Shown here piece after piece: positions 1 through 10,200 of a stretch of 64,000 nucleotides of DNA (the first letter of the stretch is position 1; every line of letters starts with the position of its first letter). The notes beneath the pieces are model-generated. The model had not been told where the DNA came from. It searched no databases and saw only the letters and a program-made list of their open reading frames with translations. A program made the position numbers and the translations under genes. Source of the stretch: Guillardia theta CCMP2712 (Eukaryota; Cryptophyceae; Pyrenomonadales; Geminigeraceae); the NCBI RefSeq assembly GCF_000315625.1, contig NW_005434671.1, forward strand, positions 124,001 through 188,000, given 5' to 3'.

Positions 1-16
1 TTAATTTCAGACTCAC

Positions 17-932
17 CTGCAGCTCAAAGACTGGGTAAGATATGCTACCATTTGGCCCGTCAATAGAGTGCCTTTTAACAGTATCCATGTTAACGGCCAT
101 TTCATCCTCCAAAACCCAGTCATTCAAAGTACAAGTCATTGCTTCTAGAAGTTATCCTTACCTTCGCTGCCACACCCTTCATGTCTATCAAAAATCTCAG
201 CAACAACCCTATGTCTTGAACCGAAGGATTTGCAGTGTTGGATAAATGTCCACTGATGTCACTAATCGCAGGTATATTTCGCAATGCATCGTCCAACTTT
301 CTGAAATCTTCGCCACCACACAAGTCTACAAAACAGTCAGGAAATGGATCAAATACAGTGACTCTGCGAAAAGATCGGTTCGCTGCCACCGCCAAACAAA
401 TCAATGTATCCAATGTCTTGCGCTTGTTTGAAGCAAACTCTACGACATCAGAGAAATCGTTAACAGCATGTTGATACTTGTTCGTTCTGAAATCTGGATC
501 AATCGAGCATTCACACCTTTCGATCGCCTCGACAATGAGCTCAATCAGAACATTGATGGGTGTTCGTTTTTCAGCTGCTCGGCAGGCAACAGACTCGAGC
601 TCGGTGCCTGATCCCGAAGGAGACTTCTCACCCCCGAAGATGAGGATGGTTCCCTCTTCACACGAAGGAATGTACACGAAGACGTTGGAACACTGACCAA
701 GTGCTTCAAACGCAAACCCAACCCCCACCGACAGCAGTCGCTCTTCATCATTCCATTTCAGCCACCTCACCATCATTCGCGCCCCTGCATCGTTGGCCCC
801 TCCTCTGAGGAGTTGCCGCCTACCAGGACCACATGTCCTGTCCTGTCTGGTTGGAAATTTCCCATTGAAGCTGCAGACAAGCGCGGCAATCTCCGCGTCC
901 CTTCCCCTCGCCATCTCGCCGCCCCCTGCCAT
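17..932 (-). CDS. Unrecognised conserved-looking protein, 3' end outside window
   Basis: The first ATG in the frame is at 932. Exon 1 (932-162) ends AAG|GTAAGG, and a 55-nt intron (161-107) leads in phase to exon 2 (106-17), which ends CTGCAG|GTGAGT, so the gene continues off the left edge. The encoded part is about 287 residues, with no transmembrane segment or signal peptide. Exon 1 looks like a folded alpha/beta protein, with hydrophobic strands such as NVFVYIPS and GTILIFGG. Exon 2 contains DTVKRHSIDGPNGS. I do not recognise the family. The coding call rests on the long open frame, the phase-preserving intron and ordinary amino-acid composition. Confidence 0.6.
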
Positions 933-1180
933 GATTTTGACCAATTTGACCAGCCAGCTAGAATTTTCTGAACAAACTCACTAAGCTAATCGGATAACCG
1001 GGCCACCCTAACTGAGGCAAGCCTGCTTGGGAATAGCAGGGCAGCTCGATGAGATAGAGCAAGATATAGAGCGCCGAAACGCTGCCACCAGAGGATCACA
1101 GGGCGATGCGGCCTGCAGAAAGGCGATGGTGAAGAAGGTGAGTGGAGGAAGAGATGAAGAGATGAAGAGATAACGAGACG

Positions 1181-1758
1181 ATGAAGACTAAGATGGCGTT
1201 TCTAAAGGTGTTATAGAAGGCAAGCCAATGAAGAACAGATTCGGATTCTCTGTTTTGTTGACCATTGTAGTTTTCGGAAGCTACCAGGTGAAACACCTGC
1301 CTCATGTTGAGGTGATGACATGGGAAACTGAAGACTTTGATTAGCTGAGTGTTGAATCCAAGAAACTTTTATCCCAAGTGAGATGTGAATGTTCCGACGA
1401 CTCTGCACTGAAACATTTTTGAAGGACGTTAGGAAGAAGTTGAAGGAATTCGGGATTTCAAAGGATCAGGCGTGTTGTTGCATTTAAGACATCTTGGATC
1501 ATGACATGCGTGCAGATTGGCGGTCTAGAAGTTGTACTCAAAGCTGAGAAGGAGCAAAGGAAAGAAACTGTTTGGTTGTCATTTTTGTCGGGGAAGTCTG
1601 AACAGAAAGAAGTTAAGAAGCTGTTAAAGGCTAAGCATCCCAGCCTGAAAGCAAAGCGAAAGACAGTTGAAGGGAGCAAATGCCTCAAGATCTCTTCAAA
1701 CCCAAAAACGTCTACAAAAGCAGAAGTAAAAATCATCATGTTTTGTCGATGTGAATGA
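1181..1758 (+). CDS. Possible short spliced gene, Lys-rich, unresolved
   Basis: An open frame from about 1495 to 1758 follows an acceptor-like GTGCAG and encodes about 80 Lys/Glu-rich residues, including GGLEVVLKAEKEQRKE. Possible upstream pieces are an ATG at 1181 (MKTKMAFLK before a GT) and a frame around 1425-1466 (DVRKKLKEFGISKDQ). These cannot be joined in one consistent phase, so exon structure is unresolved. No family is recognised. It ends about 160 bp before the next gene's start, so it could also be a leader or an alternative 5' exon of that gene. Confidence 0.27.
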
Positions 1759-1837
1759 CCGTGACGCTTTCAGTCGGAACAGAAGGAGCCACCAAAGGAA
1801 AAAGCAGTTCAAGGTTTGTCTTGGACCACATCCTAAT

Positions 1838-1868
1838 CCCCTCTGCCTCTGCCTCTGCCTCTGCCTCT
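1838..1868 (+). repeat. GCCTCT hexanucleotide microsatellite
   Basis: About five tandem copies of GCCTCT lie just upstream of the chosen ATG (1917) of the following gene. If translation began at the earlier in-frame ATG (1755) this would encode an Ala-Ser run, which is one reason to prefer 1917. Confidence 0.85.
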
Positions 1869-1916
1869 GTCTTTAGGCCTCATCATGCCCCTACAACCTT
1901 TCTTCTTTGCTCTGTC

Positions 1917-2967
1917 ATGGCGTTAGTCGATTTATCCTCATCTCTATTCCACGATCTAAATGTTGGTTGCGACGCAGTGATTACAGGGGAGGATAACGCA
2001 GAGCTGAAGCAAGACAAATACATTCGATCGATTCGAAAACGTCTCCGACAGATTGAAGAGCTGGAGGAAGTAAGTTGAGAAGAATCACAGCTAGGAATAT
2101 GATGTGTCTGATTGCTTTTATTGCAAAGAAAAAACAAAGAGGGGAATCTTTGAATGCAGAGCAAGTGAAGAAGATTTTGAGAAAGGTGGAGGTACAGAAG
2201 GAGTTACAAGCTGCGACTAAGACAACCTCAGCACCCGAGAAGACCTCGGTCTTCTATCTCTTCCTATGCTTGACGCGCTGACACTGAAACAGGATAGCGA
2301 TGACGATGACCGGACTCGCGGCCGAGATCCGATGCTGGTTGCTCCGACGAAGACTAACTATGAGATGATGAAGCTTATAAGACAGAAGGTGACGTTGCCA
2401 GTAGTGTCTCGACTTGCTCATGAGCTCCAGATCGAGGCTGTACGATCCACCGACGAGTACAAGAGGAGGAGAGAACTTCGGAGGTCGAGGAAGAAGAAAG
2501 AAGAAATAGTGGAAGATGAAGAAGATTTGTGCATTGGCGAGCCGCAGTTTGGTCCTAACGGCGAGATGTTGGATGTGATCTGGAGGAACGTATCAGAACC
2601 CAAGACTGCACAAACCGCCGAGGTGAAGCAGAAGAAGCGAAAGAAAGAGGCTCCTCCTCCCAAATCTCCCGAACCCCCCGAACCTCAAGATCCACCAGGG
2701 AACAAGGAGGCCCTGGAGCTTCGGTTGACACCGACCAAGAAGGGTCAGACATCTCCGTTTGCAGGCAAAGTGAAGATCACGGAGGGGGAGCTGCTGCTGG
2801 GCACCAACTCAGATGGGACGCTCAAGGAGAGGCTGGAGCTTCTGACTCAAGTCTCTCTCAAGGATCTGTGTCGTCGTGCTGGAGTGCCGGTGAGCGGGAA
2901 GAAAGAAGAACAGATCAACCGGCTCTTGGGGCCTCTTTCACTCATGATCGCTAAGGAGAAGAAGTAA
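1917..2967 (+). CDS. Basic protein with eIF2A/PYM-like helical motif and C-terminal SAP-like segment
   Basis: Three exons fit in phase: 1917-2069 (ends GAA|GTAAGT), 2129-2248 (ends TCG|GTCTTC) and 2293-2967, giving about 315 residues. Residues 30-90 carry a charged helix, IRKRLRQIEELEE, then SLNAEQVKKILRKVEVQKEL. That pattern (a charged helix followed by an LNxEQ..KI.RK..L..EL helix) occurs in several RNA or translation-associated proteins such as the eIF2A and PYM tails. The middle is highly charged and proline-rich with several Lys/Arg blocks. The last 60 residues (LKDLCRRAGVPVSGKKEEQINRL) resemble a SAP-type nucleic-acid-binding helix pair. A nuclear or ribosome-linked role is inference. 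The second intron uses a less common GTC donor. Confidence 0.7.
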
Positions 2968-3027
2968 GGAATGGGAATGGGATGAATTCATGTCTTTTGA
3001 ATTAATAATAAGTAAGTAATCTTGCAC

Positions 3028-5783
3028 CTAGCCAGATCTAATGTTCGGCTTGAATGTGCACTCCTTCAAATCCTCCCTTTCCTTCATCTCTCTCAGCTCA
3101 GCTAAGACTGCATCTCGAATTTTCTGCCTTTGGATACTTTTCTCGTAGAAGTCATTGGGTCCCTCCTTGAATTCTTTCACAACCTTGTCCTGGCTTTCGT
3201 TCTGATCTTGCGAAGTCACGCTCACCCTCTCATCGATGAACGTGTTCAAGGACATGGCTTCTGAGAACGCCGAATGATTCTCACTGTTCTCCGAGCAAGA
3301 ATCGTCTCCAGCGTTTTCAAGAGGAACTCCCAATTTCCGGTTGCCTTTCTTCAAGGACGTGATACCAAAGATGACATGCCAAGGTGAGAAGCCATTGCTA
3401 AGAGGCGTCTTAAACTCCGCCAAACATGCTTGCTTGAACTGATCGAATGTTAACGGCCGAGGCGAGAACTCAGCGCATTTCATCAAGACAGGCATTATGA
3501 CAGATGCTGTTTCTTCATGTCCGAGCAGTTTAGCTTGACTTCGAACTTGTACTGGCAAAGTTGGAGGCGTGACCAACCCATCTCCATCTCTGTCGAGCGC
3601 TGCAAAGATGTATCGAAGATGTTGTTCCTTAGCATTTTCTATGATCTTCTTGGAGCCTTTACAGGATTTCGGGGCGTTTCTGGTCTCGTCCATCTGTCTG
3701 TCTCTCTCTGCCATCATGTAAGCCTTTCTTCGCTCAGATTCCTGTCACAACCTCAGCCATCGACACACAGGGGAGAAAGCTTGCTCACCTTGTAAACAGA
3801 AAATTGCTTCTCTCCTATTCTTTGCGCCTCCCAGATCGATATCTTCTTTTCTTGACTCCCTTCCCCCTTGATTCTAGTCTGTCCTGACGAGTAATCTGGA
3901 GACCACAAGAGCTTCGAGATTGTCGCACTCAACCCTTTCGGGTCACTCGTGATACTCTCATCTCTTGACAGCAGTTTCAAGTCAAGCTGATAAGGCGATT
4001 GCAGCCTTGATACCATGGCCTGGGGAAACTCTTTCAGTTGATTCAATCGTCTTCGTGCGCGTCATCGACCTGTTCTTGTTCCCGGGAAAGCTTTTTTGTC
4101 GGAGTCTTCAAGCTAGACACACTCTCCCAGACATAAGACTGGCTTGGCTTCTTGCTAAAAGCTTCTTCATAAAGATGCTCATGCACGTTGCCTTCATGGG
4201 TCCTTGCACTCAACATGCGCTTGCAGTCGCTTATTTTTGGCTTGAAGGTGCACTCTTTCAGTTCTTGAGTCAGATGTTTGATTTGATTTTGTTCTTCCTC
4301 CACTTTCTTGGATTTCATCAAATTTTCTAGGCGTCGATCCCAGTTGTCTCTCTTGAGTTGTCTAGCCTTCAACCCGATGTCTGGTTGAAACGGGTCTAAC
4401 TGCAGTCCTTTGACAAATTGACTCTCTCGTTCGAGCACCTTTTTCAGCTTATCTTCATCATGTCGAGAAATCTCGCTCTCCCTCTTTCGTCGCAATGTTT
4501 CTGCTTCTTCATATAATCGGTTGAAAATCGAGCTGTTGTCAGGGAACGAGGAGAGTGAATGCGCACTGTTCGAAGGGTTGGACTTGCATTTGGAGCTCTT
4601 CTGCTTGAATTCCTTCTCTTGCTCCGCTTGTTGTTTCTGCTTTAATTGGATGGACTGCTCCAAACTTGTCATTCTTCGCTTGACTTCCTGGTACAGCCTT
4701 TCATGTACATTCTTCACCTGATCACAAAACATCAATGTTTGCTTCATGGGATTGCAACAGAGAGCGACAAGTACCGCATCCCTTGTAGGCTGAGGCCGCT
4801 CCTTTGGTGCAGATCTTGTTCGATTCCGGGGAGTGCCTGATAATCTCGTCATGCACATACATCCTTCATAAAGATCCCCTTACTGTGATTCGAAGCTGAA
4901 CGGTTAGCGCTTGTCTGTTGGCGGAAAGCAAAACTGAGTTATGAACGGCAGAGAAATATCTGACAGCAACCTTGACATCTTCCTCTCTGTCGGATCTTGA
5001 TGCTCTTTCTCTTGGTGCTGATCTTGGGCGAGATGTGTACAGATGTTGGAACTCAAGAGATTCAGGTCCAGACCATCTTCAACAAATAAGTCAGCAACAG
5101 CACAAATACAATTCCTGAGAATACTTTCTTGATTGGCGAGATTGCAACCATCGATTCCTTGCACTTTCGCAAAGTTCTCTCTTCTTCTCTATCAGCTTCA
5201 TGCCATTATCATACAACCTATTCCCAACCCGAAGGTATTCCGAAGGACTAAGAACGCTGTATCCGATCTTCCCTCTATTTTCGATTGACATCAATTCTTT
5301 CTTGTAAGCGGTTTGATTCATCAACTCCAGATCTTTGAGAACAGATAAATTGTTTTTCTGCTTGGTCGATTGACTTTCCCAATGAAAGAAGGAACCATCT
5401 TCGCTGAGGACTTCCCTATCACAGTGCATGCGAGGCATGGAGTCATAATCTTCGGTGGAATATTCTATTGGTTCTAGTGGATGATAACTTTCAGGCGTGG
5501 AAGATGTGCCTTTCAATGTTGCTGGAATTTCTCGCTCAAACGATTGGTTTATCTTGTCCATTACATTCATGTTTCTCACACCAAAACTGTTTGCAAGAGT
5601 CTTTTCAATGTGCTCAGCGAGTTTCTGTGCAACTTTGGTTTTGGACAATTGGTAAGTTTCGCAAAAATCGATTGCCAGCTTCTCAACATCGTCATTTTGA
5701 CGTAAAGCTATTTTCCCTATCCTTCCGTCCCCGATGTCAATGCTCATAATTGCAACCACCTTCGAGTTTTTGATTTTCTCCAT
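3028..5783 (-). CDS. TFKP-repeat EF-hand coiled-coil protein, probably ciliary or basal-body
   Basis: The protein is multi-exon. The first true ATG is at 5783 (the frame opens upstream only with TTG). The N-terminal exon (to about 5095) has a beta-rich module (IDIGDGRIGKIAL) followed by helices (KLAEHIEKTL), a module common in flagellate proteins. The main central exon (about 4775-4046) holds LYEEA helices and ECTFKPKI, and the last exon ends ECTFKPNI. LYEEA/TFKP repeats are typical of long protist axonemal or basal-body proteins. The last exon also has an EF-hand-like loop, DRDGDGLVTPP. One intron is clear: AAG|GTGAGC near 3793 to ACAG near 3748. Exons between about 4860 and 5095 are uncertain. 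Ciliary localisation is inferred from the motif class and the neighbourhood. Confidence 0.7.
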
Positions 5784-5813
5784 GTTTGCCCGACTGTGGT
5801 CAACAAGGACCAA

Positions 5814-6800
5814 GTTTACTGGGACAGGCGTGAACGATGAAATGGGAGAATCTGCACGTGCTGGGGTGTATCGAGTGAGGCAAATTCAACACTGTCGCAA
5901 CTGCTTTCACAGGATCAAAACTTTCTCATCTCACTGATTCACATGCGAGCTCAGCCTAAAAATCATTTCAAACTCCACTTCCTCTCTCTTGTTCTGTCTC
6001 GTTGGTAGACCTCCCTATCCTTGGTCTGCCAACTCTTAAGCTCTCACTGACTTTCTGCGGGTTCCCTCGCCCATCATTGACTTTAACCAAGGCCTGGATG
6101 TAACAGACCAGGCCGCCGGCTCTGCGTAAACTTGGTAGGTGGGGTGGGGACCCACCCTCGGCCTCGTCGCTGTCGTACGGTACAGAAGTGAAACCGTCGA
6201 GGCCCATTCATCCCAAGGGGTAGTCTGAGAGCAGCCTCGGCGTTCCACCACCTACCGGTCACCGGGTACTGGAATCTGTTACTCAAAGTTAAGTTAAAAA
6301 TCAGTACGAGGACAATCAGGAGAGTCGAGGAGGCTTGACCCTGACACTGTCGCACAGGCCAAACGGCGAGAAGAGAAAAGACAGCGAGAACCAAACCCAA
6401 TCCTGCCAGTACTGGAATTATTCTGTAGGGCCGGTCCTATCAGAGTCCACGCTCAGGCTGCACCTAAAACCAGGTCCTGCCGGGGACTGGCAGAGTCCAC
6501 TGAAGGGCCCCGGCAGTGGGTCAGAGGGTGGGTGGCCCGGGCCCGACCGCTAGTGTGATGCCACGGTGCTGCTGCACTTTCTGAGGGCCTGTGCCGCTAG
6601 CGAAGTGCCGCAGTGCGGCCATACTATGATAAGACGGTGGCCCATGATGGTCTACAGCCTGGCAGGCTTGACCCGGGGGCAACCGTAAAACACCGCGACA
6701 GGCCGCGGCGGCGGGGCTTCCGAGCCTTCAGTGAAATGAGCCTTGATCGGACGGTCCCCGGCCCCCCGGCGGCCGGCCCGGCCGCGTGCGGCCCCGGCGG
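5814..6800. other. Intergenic GC-rich repeat DNA on the left flank of the copia element
   Basis: No coding exon is supported here. From about 6100 the sequence becomes strongly GC-rich, with blocks such as GGCCCGGGCCCG and GGCGGCCGGCCCGGCCGCG, unlike the neighbouring genes. It resembles the right flank of the retrotransposon (13190-13700) and other islets in the window, so it is probably the older repeat into which the element inserted. Confidence 0.6.
6281..6309 (+). repeat. 29-bp direct repeat, left copy
   Basis: An AT-rich 29-mer starting ACTCAAAGTTAAGTT and ending CAGTACGA is repeated exactly, in the same orientation, at 13336-13364. Both copies sit outside the LTRs at the edge of GC-rich DNA, so they belong to the flanking repeat and not to the copia element. 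Confidence 0.85.
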
Positions 6801-6805
6801 GTCTC
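6801..6805 (+). repeat. Target-site duplication (left), GTCTC
   Basis: GTCTC immediately precedes the TG of the 5' LTR and recurs at 13185-13189 directly after the CA of the 3' LTR. Five base pairs is the usual duplication made by copia-type integrases. Confidence 0.85.
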
Positions 6806-7199
6806 TGACGGATCACATGGATCTTATATAGAGCCCAGACTTGCCGAGCCCAAAAACTGAGAAATTGTAACTGTTCTGGAACGGTACGGTTCTCCATTCC
6901 GACTATTCGATGGAATGACCAGAGGAAGCATCCTCGGGGCGGACAATACCCCTGGTTATCTGTATATAAGCATGGGGTCTTGTCTTCCTCTCTCTCTGTC
7001 TCTTTCCCTCTCTTCTCCCTCTTTCTTTCTCCTCATTCTCTCTCTCTTCTCTTTTCCTTTCTCACTATCTCTTAATCTTTTTCTTTCTCCTATCCTTTCA
7101 GTCTCTGTTGTCTTCCTATCCTTGCTCTACTTATAAATACTCTTATCTCTGAAGTCAATTACCTATCTGCTCTAACTTCGCTACTGCATACAATCCATC
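6806..7199 (+). repeat. 5' LTR
   Basis: It is repeated at offset 5984 in the 3' LTR with no differences seen by eye apart from the terminal bases. It contains a TATA-like box and a long pyrimidine tract (about 6983-7110). The short open frame inside it is identical in both LTRs only because the LTRs are copies, so it is not called a gene. Confidence 0.95.
6961..6970 (+). promoter_or_regulatory. LTR TATA-like box
   Basis: TGTATATAAG lies in the first half of the LTR, upstream of a CT-rich stretch that would form the transcript leader. It is the expected place for the retrotransposon promoter. The copy in the 3' LTR is at 12945-12954. Confidence 0.6.
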
Positions 7200-7212
7200 G
7201 GTTATGATAGCC
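7200..7212 (+). other. Primer-binding site, half-tRNA-iMet type
   Basis: GGTTATGATAGCC directly follows the LTR. It closely matches the complement of the initiator tRNA-Met anticodon stem-loop (GGTTATG followed by GCC), the internal site used by Drosophila copia, and not the tRNA 3' end. The first ATG of gag-pol (7204) lies inside it. Confidence 0.7.
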
Positions 7213-10200
7213 TCGTTCTCTACTACGCCAGGGCTGACTTCTTTCTCCAATACAGCCACACTCAGTCTTGGAATTCTTGTGCTTTGGTTCGCTTACTGCA
7301 CTTTTCGACTCATCTGTTCAATCTACACAACATTGTCTGACTGGAAAGGCCGAATCTACAACAATGTATGCTTTCCATCACTACTGAACCTGTTCAACAG
7401 AAACAAACTGGCAGACCTGACAACCGACGCACAGGCTAATCTTCAATACGCCAGCACACCGCATGTGCATCGATATGTCACCAAATCCCCCAATGTTGCT
7501 CCTAACATTCTGTTTGCACATGATACCCCAACTACTTCTGGGGCAACCAAATATTCTTCTAAGGTTCTTCGACGAACAACACCAGTTTATCGTCCGAACC
7601 CAATGAGTGTGACAACTGTGAAATCTCCCACCAGTACCCCGGCACAAGTTACGATTATTTCCTCGCCATCCGGCATAGAGTTTCCACCGCTTCCACGTAG
7701 CACTGACTATGACGCACTGGACACTTGGAAACAAGGGGTAGAGAGAATCTTCCGACGTCATTCCATCCCAATGTCCGACTGGCTTCCCATCCTAGCGGAC
7801 GATCCTCGCACTGATGAACGACTGGTAAGTATCATTCGCAATGTGCAATTTGACGTAGGACCTGGAGCTTCACCCTCACAGTACTGGGAAGGTGTTATCT
7901 CTAGAGTTTTTCGTTGCACTAAATGCCCACGACCATGGGACCGGTTCTCAACACTACAGAAGAACCTTATTACGCTGAAACAGAGCAGCTCTCTTGAGCT
8001 ATACCTACTTGAGTTTGAGAATCGCTGGCGAGAACTCGCAGTATGGGCATGTGACTTTAATCTAGAAGATGGACTACCAACCCAGGATAACTTGATTACT
8101 CTACTCATTCAAGGACTGGACTCGAGATGTAGTTCAGCAGTGGCTGGCAGAACTGATGAGATTGTGAATGCCGAGACACTCACTGATGCAATGGATTTGA
8201 TTGCAGACATCTGTTCTGAATACAAGGTGGCTGGACTTGATGAGGAATCGTTCGCTCGGCTGAATAATCGTACCAAACGGACATACGGTCAGGGACTCAG
8301 GAGTGACAACATGCTTCGGGTCGAGACACCAACCGTAAGAACACCCAGCTGCATTCCCCAATCTCTCGCTTGTTACTCACGGCTCACAAAACTGTCTGCA
8401 GATACTCGAAGACTAAGTCACCACTCGCCTCAAGGGTCATGGAAGTCGAGGATCGGAATACTTCCTCTGCCACCGAACTACAGGAAACTACGTTCGCAGT
8501 ATTTTCCCCTACAAAATTTATCGTACCATCGTGCTAATAATACAACGACCCTAGCGTCTTCACGACTCGGATTGAAATCATGGCGAATTACTCAGAGGAA
8601 CTCGATTGCCCTGAAAACTACTGTCAGCCCCCTGAAAGACAAGGAGCATCATCCTCTTTCAAGGCAGACGGCTACACCTCTCGCTCCAACCACTGGGCAA
8701 CTTCCAGCGGAGACTGTGATGAACCTGGCAGAACACTATGTCAGTCCACCCAGTTCTTCAGATGAAACCCCTGAGCAACCAGGAATTCAAATTGTGTTGG
8801 ATACGGGAGCCTCCGATCATTTCTTCAACTCTGACATTCTTAATTTCATCACTGAACTTAATTCTGAACCTCTGGAGTTGCAAGTGAATACCATTCTTGG
8901 CAGTACACAAAACCAGACTGTGCTCCCAACTCGTAGACAGAGAGCTGACATATTCTCTGTCACAGCAAGGCTTCCTTTTCTTCCTGAGTCAGATCTATCA
9001 GGATTTTTCTCGCCAGACTTCATGGTGAATCTACTTTCAGCCGCCCGACTAGTGGAAAGTGGTTACTTTGTTATTCTCTGTAAAAACCATTCGGTCGTGT
9101 GCTGTCCTATAGAAAGTACCGGATCAGATGGCTCTATCCTGGTAATTCCTCTTCTCCGTTCTGGCAATACCTGGATCTTCAACTCTAGTCACCAGACAAG
9201 GTACTTAATTCGTACATCCTTACTGAACAAATTCTTGCTGTGGCTGTTGAATCCACATACCTCAGAAGTGCCAGACATCGCAGAGGCAGCCTATGTGGAC
9301 TCAAATAAGAATAAGAATGTGACAGATCAATTGTATCCTCCATTTGCACAGTTCTGCTGCAGCACGCCTACGCTCAACAGAGAATACAAGGAAACTGAAA
9401 GATCTGCGACCAGCTCAGCTCCTGAGGGATTGCCTACTGCTTCCCCTGCCGTACCGATTGGCAACACTGACACAGCTAGTAACCATCACAGTACTGAACA
9501 ATCTCTGTCTCAAAAGGCACAGTTTCTCCAGAAGTTACATCTTAAACTGGGACATGCGAACATGGTTGCCCTCACCAAACTACACTACAGCACGGCTGAA
9601 GTTCCGGAGGTACCGCGGAAGTATCTCTGCCTGGATGAAAAATGCCTGTGCTGCCTTAGAATGAAGAGCAAACAGATCCTGGCAAGTAAGCACAACGGTG
9701 AAATAACCAAATTGTGTGCGACACAGAGAAACTTTCAACCACTAGAGAAGTTACACGCTGATCTAGCAGGTCCACTGAACATTCGGACTCACAAAGGAGC
9801 AAGGCACTTTCTCGTAATCACTGACCAGGCGACACGCTTCCGATGGGTTCTACTAGTTCCCAAAAAGGATGATGTACCTGAACTCCTTCAAAGCTTCTTT
9901 CGAGACCTGCTTGCAGAATTTGGCACTAACGTAAAAATACTGATCCTACAAACCGACTGTGGCAGCGAATTTAAGAATCAGAAACTCAACACCATTCTGC
10001 AAAATGCTGGAATCAGACCTGAATACTCTTGTCCTTACACTCCAAGTCAGAATGGTATTGCAGAATCTTCGGTCAAGAGAATCAAAGAGATCACTCGAGC
10101 ATTCATGGACACATCCAATTTACCCCAGAGCCTCTGGGGGTTTGCAGCGGTACACGCTGCACGTGTTGCAAATCTCATTCCTCATCGGTTACTAAACTAT

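Noticed and set aside
6915-7136. 73-residue ORF duplicated exactly at 12899-13120
   Set aside because: Both copies lie inside the LTRs. They are identical because the LTRs are copies, and the tail is translation of a CT-rich tract.
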